Below the pieces are notes generated by a model that searched no databases, had not been told where the DNA came from, and saw only the letters and a list, made by a program, of their open reading frames with translations. Source: Climacteris rufus (taxonomy: Eukaryota; Chordata; Aves; Passeriformes; Climacteridae). Taken from it: a stretch of 64,000 bases of DNA. Position numbers and translations under genes: made by a program. Location: contig VZRZ01001998.1 in NCBI GenBank assembly GCA_013398175.1, forward strand, positions 3,550,046-3,614,045. The letters run 5' to 3'. Shown in pieces: positions 25,801-38,420 of this stretch (within the stretch, counting starts at the first letter, position 1; each line of letters starts with the position of its first letter).

Positions 25801-26240
25801 CGTATCTGAATCCAAACCCTTCCAGTCTGGGCCAGAAACAAATTTTTTGGCATTTCTGTTTGAATATGAAACCAGGAATTTCATAGACAGAATACAAATG
25901 TTCACTCGAAATCTTGGTTTTTCAGTAAGATATTCACAAAAGATACACAACCAGTAGATTCAGGGTTTTTATGGGATTTACTGTACGTTGTGAGGGTGCT
26001 GCTGTCAGGCCTTGGGCTGGCAATACCAAGCCAAGGAATCTCACTGGTCTCAACATTCCCAGATATCTTATCATCCTCCAAGGTCTAGAATTCCAACAAA
26101 TTTCACCTTAACTATGTAAAACATATGTAACCCCCACAATTCCGACAAAATTGCCAATACAAGCATTGAACAGCAAACCCCAGGCAAGCAGAATTATCAT
26201 TTGGGGAAAGTAAGACATAATTTGTGATTATGTAAGTATT
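22856..26240. other. Noncoding DNA, nothing strong recognised
   Basis: AT-rich to average composition. A moderately GC-richer patch at 23110-23240 and another at about 24980-25720 carry overlapping chance frames of up to 121 codons. I found no recognisable domain, transposon end or RNA gene. Confidence 0.45.
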
Positions 26241-26246
26241 ACCATA

Positions 26247-26271
26247 TAAATGCTAATAGCATTAGCATTTA
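26247..26271. promoter_or_regulatory. Perfect palindrome of POU/homeodomain-like half-sites
   Basis: An inverted repeat has 11-bp arms (left TAAATGCTAAT, right its exact reverse complement) separated by AGC. Each arm contains ATGCTAAT, one base from the octamer ATGCAAAT. A symmetrical pair could bind a POU or homeodomain dimer, or could simply extrude as a small hairpin. Function is inferred. Confidence 0.4.
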
Positions 26272-27199
26272 AATATTAACTTTATTTAATACCATTTCTC
26301 ATCTTTTGTCTCCCTGCTCTTTTACTGCGTTTTCTTTTTCACATTTTTCTTTACCTCATTCAAGAAAGTTACATATTCAGAAAGTGTAGAAAAATCTTTT
26401 TCTCATTGGTAACAAAGGAAGCATAAACAGGAACAATCAGCTTCAAACAATTTTAAATGTCTTTCTTTGAGAGTCTAAAATCTCTAGGCAAATTTCGTAT
26501 TTGCCATCAATAGATCTTTGTAAATGGAAAACTACCCAAATCTAAATTAGATATTAATTCGGTTACAAACTGCTGGTTTGGAGATCTCTCTTAAAACCAC
26601 TTTAAAATACCAAAATTCTGGTCCCAAGTGAAGACCACGGAGACTTAGAGAGAAGTACAAAATACGGTTTCTCACTTACACCTTCAGGAATCTTATTCTT
26701 TTAACTAAGTCCAGCTCAGAGTCTCTAGTGATCAAAATTCTATTAATACATCTCAAAACCAAAAACTGCTCAGGTCATTCATTACTTGAATGTGAAGATA
26801 ACTGGAGGTTTTGTGTTTTTACCTGCATTTACAGTGTGGTTATATGGTCATTCTTGTCATCCTCTCTACCCACCCCCACAAAATCACTAATACTTGAAAG
26901 AGAAAAATGAACTAATCTGAATGTTGTTCATTTTAAAAATTTTGTTTGAAATTAAATTTGTCAGAAAATAAATTACATTTTAAGAAGTATATTTGACAGC
27001 TGAAATTTATATAGTAAAATGTTGAGAAACTGTTCATTAATGTCTGTTTTCTTCTTTATTTTCCACTCCTGTTGAGAGTTAATTTCATTATTTTTTCTCT
27101 CAAAGTTTTATATATTCCCTTGCTATCCCAAGGATTTTTAATTTGAATCAATACGTGAAATAAGGTTATTTTTGTGATTTTCTTAAAATCAGTGATCAG

Positions 27200-27720
27200 C
27201 TCCATCTTTTTAACTGTATTTTATGCTCATTATACACAACTGAATTTCATAAAATCTGCAAATTTATCAATGCTTTGTGAAATGCAATTAATCAGTGGAA
27301 ACATACAGCACATCACTGCTGATGTATGATAGTGCTCTACTTTTGTGCTTTTAAATGTAGGAGATTTACTAGAATCAGAACTGAATTTGCATATTAATCA
27401 AGACAAATAAACATGTGGTGATTTAACTAGGAAACTGTTATTTGGATGACAATTTAATCAGCACAGGTTGAAAGGTCCATCACTGCAGCATCCTGTTTCT
27501 GCTAAAATATTGATTGCACTACTGATTTCAGTAATGCTTTATTTTACAGGGCACAAATAACCATGTAATTACTCTTTAATTGAATGGTAATTGCTTGCTG
27601 GCAATTATTTGTTAAGTTTTGGAGTGTAATTACTAGGTTATTTGTGTTTTGTGAAATAAAATGTTATGTATTAGTAGCCCAAAATATTTTCTGTATGAAT
27701 AGTCTGCCAAAACTAGAAAA
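27200..27720. promoter_or_regulatory. Candidate conserved noncoding element with octamer
   Basis: AT-rich but varied block. It has a perfect octamer ATTTGCAT at 27385-27392 followed by ATTAAT, several TAATTA or TTTAATTG words around 27560-27590, and an inverted repeat TAATTGC/GCAATTA at 27588-27594 and 27601-27607. This combination of POU and homeodomain words is typical of neural or mesodermal enhancers, but no conservation data were available. Confidence 0.42.
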
Positions 27721-28019
27721 GTTAGTTATGATGGCACGAGTTTGACAAATAACACTGTAGCACTAAAACTATTATTAAAAGAATCAGATGAACCTTTGAA
27801 TGCTTTCCCTTTACAAAATTAACATTAGATGTAACATTTGTAAGATAAATGGAGGAATACTGTACACAGAAGCATGATTTCCTCTGGGGTCTAGTCCACC
27901 ATTTAGCATAATTTATCCTGATGTTTTGCTTTTCATTCTCTGAGCTTCTTTAGAGGAACTGAAATAGCATCCTACCCTCTTGAGAGCAAAGAATAAACCA
28001 AGTAGAAATATATTTCAAC

Positions 28020-28470
28020 AGTACTTCATATTTCTGCAAGTGAAGTGGATTACCACCAGCACATTATCTTAGCAGCCTATAAACTCTGTAGCCTTGGCAG
28101 CTCGCTAGATAACAAGGGAAAGCATTATGTTTTGCAGTGTCAATGAGATATGACACTTTCTGTGATATGTTTATTCCAAGTTGTGATAGATGAGGTACCC
28201 GATACTTTGATCGTTCAGATTTGAATTTTACTTCTACACTTTTCATTTTTGTCATCAACTATTTATGAATTGGCAGCAGGCAGCCTCGCCAGGACTGCTG
28301 ATTTTGTTTTTTCAAAAGATATCCAGTTAATAAATAATTATTGATTTCATGAGGCCTGAGCTATTTGGTACAAAAATATGCTAGACCTGTGATTTAGGAA
28401 GCTCTCATATGTATCACAGATTTCTTCAATAGCAACATATTTTATTAGGCTTAAAGGAGACATACAGAAG
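28020..28470. promoter_or_regulatory. Candidate conserved noncoding element
   Basis: Varied sequence retains isolated CpGs in AT-rich surroundings (CAGCTCGCTAG, TACCCGATAC, TTGATCGTTC, GCCTCGCCAGG). CpG survival outside CpG-rich DNA hints at constraint. No coding potential is recognised. Confidence 0.3.
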
Positions 28471-28536
28471 CACTATGACATGCTGTGTAAATTGCCCTGA
28501 TAATAGTGGCAGTAAGTGGTGCAAGTGCTCAGAAGT

Positions 28537-28553
28537 AAAAAAAAAAAAAAAAA
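28537..28553. repeat. A17 homopolymer
   Basis: An uninterrupted run of 17 adenines is followed by GAAAATC. There is no poly(A) signal just upstream and no retrocopy body is recognisable, so it is listed only as a homopolymer. Confidence 0.9.
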
Positions 28554-28859
28554 GAAAATCATGACAAAAATAAGACTTAAAAAAGAAACATAAAAACCCA
28601 ACTACAACACGCTCTCCCCAAACTTAGTTACTTTCCTGAAACTGGAACCACAAATTACAATCTTTCTTCTCTTCGAAGATCATGAAATACCCCCTAGTGA
28701 TTGTGAAGGGTACTTTTTGAAGTCTTTACCAATAAATGTAACATCCCGATGAGTTAAAATTCCTCCTTGTTACCTTGAGATTTTTAGCTGCAGCGTGGAC
28801 TTAAAATAATCTCCTTGCTTTGGCATTTATTACAACATTTCAAAGATGCCAGTGGTAGT

Positions 28860-29475
28860 TAAACTCTACTTGACCTTTCAGTGTTTAAGAAGAGAAGCAA
28901 AGCCTGACCCCACAGCAACCTGATTCTGTCTCCTCTCGGCGCTGCCAAGCCGATCACTTGTCTGACCATGGCAGGACATTGGATCACCAGCCACATCAAA
29001 GGCAACAGGAGCCAATTCAGCAGCAGCCAAAGAGTCATCCATGCAAAATGGGCAATTAACATTAATCATACATGAGGTTGGGGCCGGTCAGGAGAACGTG
29101 GTGCCCGTGGCAACGCCGGGGGCAGCGCCCTCAGCAGCCGCGCGAGGCCCGGGCAGCGCGCACCTTGGGCGGGCGTGGGGAACGCGCGGAACCCCGGCCC
29201 CTCAGCGAGCTCCGGCTGCTAAAGCCAGGGATTTTCACTGAGGAGCTCATCAACGTCAGCCTCCGTGAAAACATCACTGCAAGCTTGTTCTGAAGCATCA
29301 CAGATCGGAAGTTTTTCCTGTTGTTATGAATTGGTGTCACTGTTGGAAAAAGCACTCCTTTATTACTGCTTATTACTACGCTTATCAGCCGCGGATGTAA
29401 GGAGACGCAGAATAAAGGAGACGGAGCCAGTGTTCGTGTTCAGAGCAAAGGGCGGAAGGGGGGAACCCCCTTCTT
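28860..29475. promoter_or_regulatory. Composite candidate element with CpG-dense core (29085-29225)
   Basis: Conserved-looking flanks surround a CpG-dense core containing GCCGCGCGAGG, GCGCGCACC and GAACGCGCGG. The left flank has CAATTAAC and ATTAATC words near 29053-29067. An RFX X-box-like GTGCCCGTGGCAAC lies at 29101-29114 (11 of 14 bases against GTTGCCATGGCAAC). The right flank keeps CpGs such as TACGCTTATC and CAGCCGCGG. Overlapping short frames on both strands are unconvincing. It could be a CpG-type enhancer or an unannotated noncoding-RNA promoter. Confidence 0.45.
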
Positions 29476-29825
29476 TTAATTCTTATATACACTTTTAGAA
29501 ATCACTGTTCATTGGAGAAAATTAACACTTCCGTCTTTAACTACAGTGGTTAAAAGAAATGTCCATCAAAGGATCTGTGTCCATGGGAAAGGAATGTAAT
29601 AACAAGATAATTTTACAACAACATAGCTATGTTTACAGAATTCTAGTCCTTGAAAACTATCTAGCACAGAGCTAGCTATTTTTAACAGTAAAAATGGGCA
29701 ACACTCCTTGAGAGCACCGAATTGTTCAGAGCTGGGGCACTGTAGAACTTCCACACTAAGAACAGAAAGCAGCACATTCTCACTGTGTCCATCCTAAAAT
29801 CTCCATCAGAGAGAGTCCATCATAG

Positions 29826-30225
29826 AGCTCACAGCTCACACAGTTCCCTTCCCAGGAGCTCACTGTTGGGTCAGAATTCCCTCACACACAACCTCCCTTC
29901 CCTTGTGACTCTCTCCAGGTATCCCAGCTCACAGCACACACAGCTCCCTTCCCAGGAGCTCACTGTTGGGTCAGAATTCCCTCACACACAACCTCCCTTC
30001 CCTTACTCTCCAGGTATCCCAGCTCACAGCACACACAGCTCCCTTCCCAGGAGCTCACTGTTGGGTCAGAATTCCCTCACACACAACCTCCCTTCCCTTA
30101 CTCTCCAGGTATCCCAGCTCACAGCACACACAGCTCCCTTCCCAGGAGCTCACTGTTGGGTCAGAATTCCCTCACACACAACCTCCCTTCCCTTACTCTG
30201 CAGGTATCCCAGCTCACAGCCCATG
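29826..30225. repeat. 95-bp minisatellite, about four copies
   Basis: Units start at about 29826, 29926, 30021, 30116 and 30211 (the last truncated). The period is 95 bp except for the first unit, which is about 5 bp longer. Each has AGCTCACAG, CTCCCTTCCCAGGAGC, TCAGAATTCCCTCACAC and CCAGGTATCCC blocks. The units are almost identical, which indicates recent expansion. A 196-codon frame across it is a repeat artefact with no homology I recognise. Confidence 0.95.
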
Positions 30226-31429
30226 GATGGTTTCTCAGGCACAGACCCTGAAATGACACCTCTGTATCTCTGTATTTCTCTGGCTCGAACATCCTGGCAG
30301 CACTGGGAAGCTGCCTGGGCACAGGACAGGCAATGCAGCTGCTTTGTTATTCTTAATTACCACAGGAATAAATAAAATCAGCACGGTTTTGAAGTTCCAG
30401 TTTGCACATTTTTATTTGGCTTTTAATTTTGAAATATTTAGTGTCTAAAAATCATGCTTCCCAGCTTTCCTTCTCTAGAAAGGGCTACAAGAGACTGAAG
30501 ACACTGGTATTGTTTATTTTCCTGGAAGTTTCACAATTGAAAGCTGAGGTTCTCTATTTAGTTGATATGCAAATTTAGAAGCTTCTAAAAAACGTTAATA
30601 AGAACAAGAACTAAGAATTCTGAAAAGTGCAAAAGAAGTCACTTAGGCAATAATTGTGATTGAGTTATCAGTAGGAGTTATCTGTGTGTCAAACTCACTA
30701 CTGTATGAGACAGGGTGGTTTTTTTAATGCCCACTAGCAAAAGAGATCTTCAGATACTACAAAAGAATTGCAGAAAATACTTTAATTTTATTTTTAAAAA
30801 TAAATGTTGGTCTGATTCAAGAAAACATCCTCAGTAAAACTAGATGGAAAAATACTAAAGCATTACAGAGAAATATAAAATCATCTAATTTATACTAAAA
30901 TCTGGGGTTTTTTTGCAAAACACCATTGCCTCAATGTATCTCCATGTACTATTATTATTATGTACTATTTCATTTTTTTAAAAAATCACAAATTCGGGAC
31001 TACTTATAACAAAGCAATGCAAAAAGAAAATAGAGAATTTAAATGAGCTTTCCATAAATTTCTTAAATGTATTAAAAAGCCCTGCCAGAATAAAATTTGT
31101 AGAACTATTCCATCCATATAGAGATGCTTTACAGATTTATCTTATAGCTTTATATCCACAATGGTCTCCAGGATCTTTTGGTTATTCATTGAGTAAGTTA
31201 CTTATTTAAAACCTGACTTGGGATCTACAGTCAGAAAAACTACCTGAATTCCCTGTACTCAATTGTCACTGTAGTCTAGCTGCAATAGAGAACAAGTGAG
31301 TGGTTCTTACTTAACAAAGTTTAAGTGCTGATTTCTGAAGTCAGGCATTACCAAGTAAGTTTAAAACCTAAAAAAGATTTTTGGTTCATTGAGATTTAAA
31401 ATTTTAGGTAACTATTTACTTATGAGTGT
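30226..31429. other. AT-rich noncoding DNA, nothing recognised
   Basis: AT-rich. It contains one perfect octamer ATGCAAAT (30567-30574) and an ATT-trinucleotide patch near 30951-30961. No exon or transposon end is seen. Confidence 0.5.
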
Positions 31430-31720
31430 GCTCATAGATAACAGTGCCTCAACATTCCTGGTTTTACTTTTTTCTTGTCAAATAACACTTGCCACAGGAA
31501 AAAGGGGGATAAATCAGCAAATTTCAGAGTTGTGGTGATTCATGGCTGCAGACAAGCTGGAAGGCCAATCCAGGTAACACACTGCCCCGGCTCAATTTAA
31601 GGGTATGGCACTAATGAAATTGGAAGTGTGACTCCAGCAGATGTAGGGATACACACAGTAATTTAATACAAGTGCATTAAGTCAGTAACTGTAGCAGTGA
31701 AGATACAGTGGCACAAATAA
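31430..31720. promoter_or_regulatory. Weak candidate conserved noncoding element
   Basis: Varied non-repetitive sequence with GGTGATTCATGGCTGCAG, CACTAATGAAATTGG and CAGTAATTTAAT words. There is no coding potential. Listed only for its texture. Confidence 0.22.
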
Positions 31721-34700
31721 AATATAGTTCATTTAGCCACCTGGGCTCATACCCAGTGGGACCAAGCTCCTGCTGCTGTGTCTTCCTCCCCACTGTTCCC
31801 ACTGTGCCCAGACCAAAGCTCACAGAAAGGGCCTGTCCACGCTGGAATCAGGCCACTAATGACACACCCAGACCACAAATTCAAATTACAGACTTGTTGT
31901 CAAAACAATGCTCACCCACAATGTCCAGCTAAACCAAATGTGAAAGTGCCACAGGTATGGCCAAGTGTGCAATGAGCCCTGCAAGCCTCAGCTCAGCTGC
32001 TTGGAGGGTTCTGCCTTCACTCTGGATCCAGTCAAAGCTGGGAACCACTGCACATTATAGCCAATATTAGCACTTTGCACTTTGCATTCCGGTTGAATTT
32101 TTTTAAATTTCCTAAAGCATCTGACTATTCAGCACATAGAATCAAAGCACTGAAAATGTTTTTAGGATTATTCCACCTCTGTGAGAAAGCTCAGCACTGA
32201 TGTGAGCAATGACAAGGCAGGCACTGGGATCAGCAGGAGAACACAGCTCCATCCCAACTGCTGGTGTTGGCCAAGGCACAGGCAGAATTGCAGGGCACAG
32301 TCCAGCCCAGTGCAAAGACATGCCATGACACTGAGGAGCTATAAATCTCCTTTCATCTGAGCTAATGTAGCCCCAATTTTTTTTTAAGAATTATTTTATT
32401 TTCACACATACATGTTTCTACAAATATTTGCATGGAAACCTTCCAAGCAGACAATCACCATCTCAATACTCAATGATATGTCATGTGTCTGAACTGTATC
32501 AGATCCTTGCAAGCTTTATTTTTGACCTGTACTTGAATTCAATGCCAATTTAGAGGAAAATATTACAATAAAAGCTTTTGGAAATACTGGTTTCCACCAA
32601 GCTGCATCTCAGTAAGACTCAATTCAATGAACTTGTAAAAAATGTGACTGTTTAAGCCTATTATCTATGGACAGAAACCCAAGAGCAAGACTTGATGTAT
32701 TTACAGCCCTGAGTATCACATAACCCAGGGGAGCTGATATTAATTCCCTAACAGGGGGGCATTGTGCTGTGGTGGTACAATGCTGTCAGAGCAATTTGCA
32801 GGCTGATGCAATGGCAAACTACTCTTGCCTTAACTATTTTTAATCTCTGCATTACAAGTTTCACTGTTCTCACAATCTTGGCAAAGACGCTTCAAAGGTA
32901 GAAAACAGAAATTCATCTTTCTTAGAATAATAAATGAAAGAACACAGAACCAGGCCTCTGTACCACCCTTTGCACCTATGTCTATGTTGAAAGGAGGAAC
33001 TGTTCCCAGCAATCCAAAGGAGCCTCTATGATTAGGTGATTGTATCCAGGAGTAAACATCTGAGGGCTCAACTCACTACACAGAAAATACCCTTTAGATT
33101 GCTGGTGGTCCTGGAGCAGTGTGAAATTAAACAGGCAGTAATGCAAGGAAATAGCTCCACTGCTTCACCTTTACCTCTCCAGTTTTGTGACTGTTGCTAT
33201 TTCATCTGTTAGCTATGGAGACAGACAAGGTTATTTCTACTGTAAATGTACAGAAGGAGAAGGATTCTCTCAAACAACAAAACACAAATTTTTAGGACCA
33301 TGAGAAAATAAATGGGCAGAAAGAAAATTTTTGCAAAATTAGCATTAAATTTTGTCTTTAAAATCTTCCTGTTTGGAAAAGATGCTAATATGAATATGTA
33401 AAACCACAGAAGTATCAACAGTTATGTTAAGCAAGGTTTAACCTCAGAAATATAGAAACTTTCCTCCCTTTGTGCACACACATGGATACACAAAAATTCC
33501 ACCTGATTAAAACTCCATAACAGCAGATAACTGAAATGATTGTGAGAGGGCTGACTGTGAGATGAGGAGTGTGTTTCAGCTAGAATCTGTAACTCAGCTG
33601 GGTACCAAAAACATGGAATCAGAGAGATACCAGTTTGTGTTACCTAACTCCTCTCCCCACTGCATGTGAGCACTGGGTTTCAATCCCTCCCCTAAGAGAT
33701 TACAGCATCACTCCTTCCCTTTTGGTAATATTCCCTCTGCTCCACCACTAAGGCTTACCCTTCCCTCCCAAGGTGGGGTAACAGACAGGGAATAATTCTC
33801 AGCTCGTAGTAAACTTCAAATACTACTTGGGTTTTTTTATATGTGACTTGAAGTACTTTTCTGATCAAAAGCCTGTCTGCTTTTCCATCAACAGCTACAC
33901 CAAGGAACCTTCTCACCAGAACCACAGCTGGTTTGCCACTGAGAAACACAATGTCATTTTATAAATGGTGGGGGTTTTAATCATCTGGTCTTTCCCTCAT
34001 CAGGAAAAACTGGCAGAAGCCAACTACAGAAAAAGCAGTTCAGGGTATTGGAAAGTGGAATGAGCTGTTCACAAGTTCAGGGATTTCCTGAAGCCAAGTG
34101 TGTCCTGGAGTAGATAAAACCACTGAGCAAACAAGTCATACCTGCTGCTGATGTCTTTACAAGACTTCCCTTCAGACCCAAGGTTTGAGTCTCCCAATAA
34201 TTCTCCCAAAAACTCACTGTCACCATCCACCTCTGGGCAAACACAGCCCTGCCATGACTGTCACAGAGTCACAGTGCGTCACACACACAGCTCCCTGCTC
34301 CTTACTCCAGAGGTTGTTTTAAAAGCTGCTGAAAAAGACTGAAAGAATTCAACTAAAAGAGTGTTTGTAACCAGATTTCCTGGAGATAAATGAAAGACAT
34401 ACGTTTCCATGGCTGCCAGCCTACTAAATTTTGCAAGCATAAATATTTACCTAGGACTGGGGGGTGGGGAAATCAGGGAAAAAACCACCATCTAGACCCT
34501 TCAAAGTTTAAATACTGTAACACAGAGGTCATTATTTATGACTAGAAATAGAGAACATGTCTTTTCTATGTATATTTCTATCATGTTTTTCATCCCCTCC
34601 ATATGCATTCTATTATTACCATTCTTAAACCAGAAAATAATTTCTATGTCACTTGCTCACCCTGTATGCATTCATTTTCTTTAGGCTTTCTTGTGGTTAT

Positions 34701-37700
34701 TGATTTCCTGCTTTGTTGAAGTGGCTTTGTTTCTTTCGCAGCAGGCTATCCATTTTAAAACAACAGTTGTTCGACAAATAAAAAAATTACATTCTAAAAT
34801 TAAATTAGTTTTATCTTCATTTATTTTTATCTGAGTTAAATGCAAGTGACACATTTCCCCTAAAAAAAAAAAGGAAATACTTAATGCCTCCCAGCATGCA
34901 AACAAGTAAATAAGTAAAATTTTTCTTTTCTAATAAGACGTATTTATTTTTATGATTGGAAACATGAAAGAAAAAGTGTTGCATAAATAAAGCCTCTTTT
35001 GTACTCTTATGTTGTAATCACTGCTGTGGCCAGTGTTTTAGCATCAACAAAAGATGATTATCTGGTCTAGAGCCAAATTCATTTAAGACCTATCTTGCTA
35101 CACTCAAACTTGTTAAAAGAATCCTCTTTTATTTTTAATACAAGTGGCCTCATGCTGTAACATGAGTCAGTTTGCTGTTCTCTCTCATCTGAGACACACA
35201 GATTTTATACAAGGAATACAACTACAGTGTGATCAACTGCAAAACCACAGGAAAGAAGAGTTTTTGCAGAAGGTGACACTCGTGACACGTGCAGGATCTC
35301 GTTTTGATGCTGTTTGTCTGACAAGGGCCAGTTCCACAGTTCTGAGCTTCTCTGGTCCCTCCATCCTCCAGAGTGCTTATAAATAACTCCAGTGAACTAT
35401 GGGGAAGTAGGGAAGTAGATAGACACTATGTGCTATATTAGATTATGGTAATTACTATATTAAGGCAGAATTCTTGTCAGATTTCTTGCTAAAATCATAT
35501 TACCAAATGCCAACCATTAGGGTACCAGAAGCTCCTCTACATTTTCTTTTTCCATAGAAGACTCTCTTTGAATGGCAGGAATTTGCTGTTGTACATCATG
35601 TCTTTAATGAAAAACCTTGCACACTACTGCTCACAGATGACAATTCTTTCCAACAGCAATGGGCTTCATGTTCTTGATCCAGTTATTGAAGTAAAAATTA
35701 TAAAACACCTCCCATATTGCATGTATTATTCTGTGTGGGGAGGCACTTTTTCCTGAAGGAAAATGTACCTGAACAGCAGCTTCAGGATTCTTCAATGCAT
35801 TTAAATCAGGTAGACAGACATGTGGGAGCTCATATTTCATGGCTAAACTGGAAGAAGAACATGTACCAGGACAGCTGAAGAACCAGGTGCATCTTTACAT
35901 TGGGATGGCACAGGCATCATCTCAAATTTATTTTGTGAGCGTGTAACAAATCAAAACCACTTTGAAAACCACTTTTTTTTAGGCTACAGCCACGCAAGAA
36001 GAGAAGAGAAAAAATGATTAGCACCTGAAAGGTCATGTAAAGCAGTGACCTGGACCCTGCCACACAGCCAGGAACGCTGCACACCTGGCATCTGTTTGCA
36101 TCCAACACTCAGGTTTCAGCTCTCCAGGTCACTCAGGATTGCAGGAAACCAGCACCGACTCTGGAAACTCAATACATGACACTGCAACACCAGAAGTTGT
36201 TGTGTATCTGTTATCTAGGAAAAAGCAACTTACACTGGGACCCAAAGCTGCTCCAAGGGCCAGGAAGGCAGAACAGGGCCATGACCAAGAGAAGGGTCAG
36301 GGCTGGGAATCCTCCACAGCCACTTTGTCTACAAGGAGTGAAGAACCTGACTTGAACTCACTGTGCTGGCTGAGGCTCCACTGAGCAGGGAGAGCACAGT
36401 GCAATTTTGGCTTGGGGACATCTGATAATGAAGTTACACAGAGCAAGTCAGTTCATTAAGATGAGCAGTTTTTGTTGGGCACAGACCCCCAAAAATCCAA
36501 ACTCATTCACTGGAGGAAGTGCTTCCTATCACCAGATGCTCTGGATCCCTGAAACACAAGGAATGATAGCAATCCTGGGTATTTACCACCTTTACCACCT
36601 TTTTAGACTGTCAACAGTCTTCAAACCTAAGTGTTGAGCAGCAGACCTGTGTCATTTATCCTTGCAGTAAATAAAGAACAGCAATAATAAAAATCTAATA
36701 CATAGTAATTTCATCTGCAAAGTTCAAGTATTTTCTAGAAATCAATGTCATCATAGACAGGGAAATACAGATCTAACAAGATGGAAATCACCCTGAGCTG
36801 CAGGGAGAAGCTGTAATTCTGAATCCCCAGCATTTACTACTTACAAAATCAAACTGACCATAGTTAAGGTATTTGCACACTATCCCAGAGCTTGGATCCC
36901 TCATGCAGTCCAAAACCAGTCTGCAAAATGGTACTTCAGAAACATCTTCAGATGGATAAACTTCAGAGCTCAGGGATCACCCTCTCCTAATCCTCTGCTT
37001 TAGTAACTGCTGGTCAAGTTTATGATCACAAGAGAGAAAAAAAAAAGAGCTTTATAAGTATGCAGACTAACTTTTAAAAGGAAATAGGCTTTGAAAAACT
37101 TTTCAGGATATAGGAAATGAAAAGAAAAAATGTTTTCATTCAGTTTCCTGTTTAGATGTATGGATAGATTTGACTTCAAATAGATGAGCCACACAGAAGT
37201 TTAGTTTATAAGGGTCAGATGGCAACAATTTCTGTTTAATCCTTGATTTACATTAACTTACAGGAAAATTAATGATTTTAAACAGGCATCAAAGTGAGGC
37301 TGTTTTTCTCATTTCTGTAGCTTTGCTTGAGGAACAATTGTTTCCTTTATCTGTCCTCCAGAAAGTTAGTGATTGTGTTTAAGTTAAACTACTCATTTAG
37401 CCTTCAGGCACAGCATATTATGAGTTGTTTTGCAATGAACATCAGCCCCTCACGAGTGCAAACTCTCTGACAGCTCTCTTAGATTCCTGCACTTACTCGA
37501 GCATTTCACAAAACCACTCTTCACAACTGCACACATTATAATTTACACATTAAACCAGCAGGTTTTCACCTTAGGTCTGTTGCCAAGAATAATCTTTCAA
37601 AACTCTTTTATCTTTTTGTAAGAACATAATTATAAATGTGCAATTAACAGCCAAAGAAAGGTCTTAAGAAAACTCTTAGAGCAATATTGCCTGTTTTAAT

Positions 37701-38095
37701 GCCTCGACCAGATGGTGGTTTAAAGAAAGCTATTCAAAGAAAATAAATAAAAAGTCACATTTTTCAGCTGGCAATGATATGTCAAGTGTAGAATTTGAGG
37801 TATTAAAGTGACAGTGTTGCAGGTCTGTCTAATCACCAGAAGTGCTCTTAATTCTTTTTGTTTTGCTGCTGGACAGACCAAGCAGTTGTAAACATCATTA
37901 CTGATATGCATCAGTACAAAAGCACAGAGACCAGAGGCAAAAAGAATTATTTGTTGCATTTTTTTCCGTGAATGGAGCCCATCCAGTGACTGATTTTCCC
38001 CAAGGATGAATAATACGCTCATTTTTGTCTTTTGTTACAACTTGAATTTGTACAGTCTAATCCTGAAGTCTTTTCCTCTAAAATACAGGTGCTTC
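31721..38095. other. Noncoding DNA, nothing strong recognised
   Basis: AT-rich to average unique sequence with short frames under 85 codons on both strands. No tandem array, transposon end, tRNA or coding exon is supportable. Confidence 0.45.
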
Positions 38096-38420
38096 CCTTT
38101 TACTAATTAAACATGAGTACTGTGTAATTGTTGACATTCTCAAGTTGGAGTAATCACCCTGGACTAAATGGCTGACAGAAATTCCAGCTTAGCCTTATTC
38201 CAGATAACACTCAGATATTTTTTAAAGCTGTAGAGAAATTACATAAGAAGACTCTCCCATTTGAAAACAACCCAACTGCATTATTTTACAGCCAGGCCAT
38301 AGTGCTATAAAATATCTGCTTGGAACTAATTAACTTGGGAGAATTATCAAATACATCACACAGTAAACTGACTGATTTGACAATAAATTCAACTGCTTAA
38401 CTTAATTCTGCAGTGATGGA
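38096..38420. promoter_or_regulatory. Weak candidate conserved noncoding element
   Basis: Non-repetitive block with TACTAATTAAAC, GGAACTAATTAACTTGG and GGCTGACAG (MEIS/PBX-like TGACAG). Inferred only from motif clustering. Confidence 0.25.

Noticed and set aside
29785..30375. A 196-codon plus-strand frame across the 95-bp array
   Set aside because: The translation simply follows the repeat. 95 is not a multiple of three, so copies are read in different frames. No homology is recognised.
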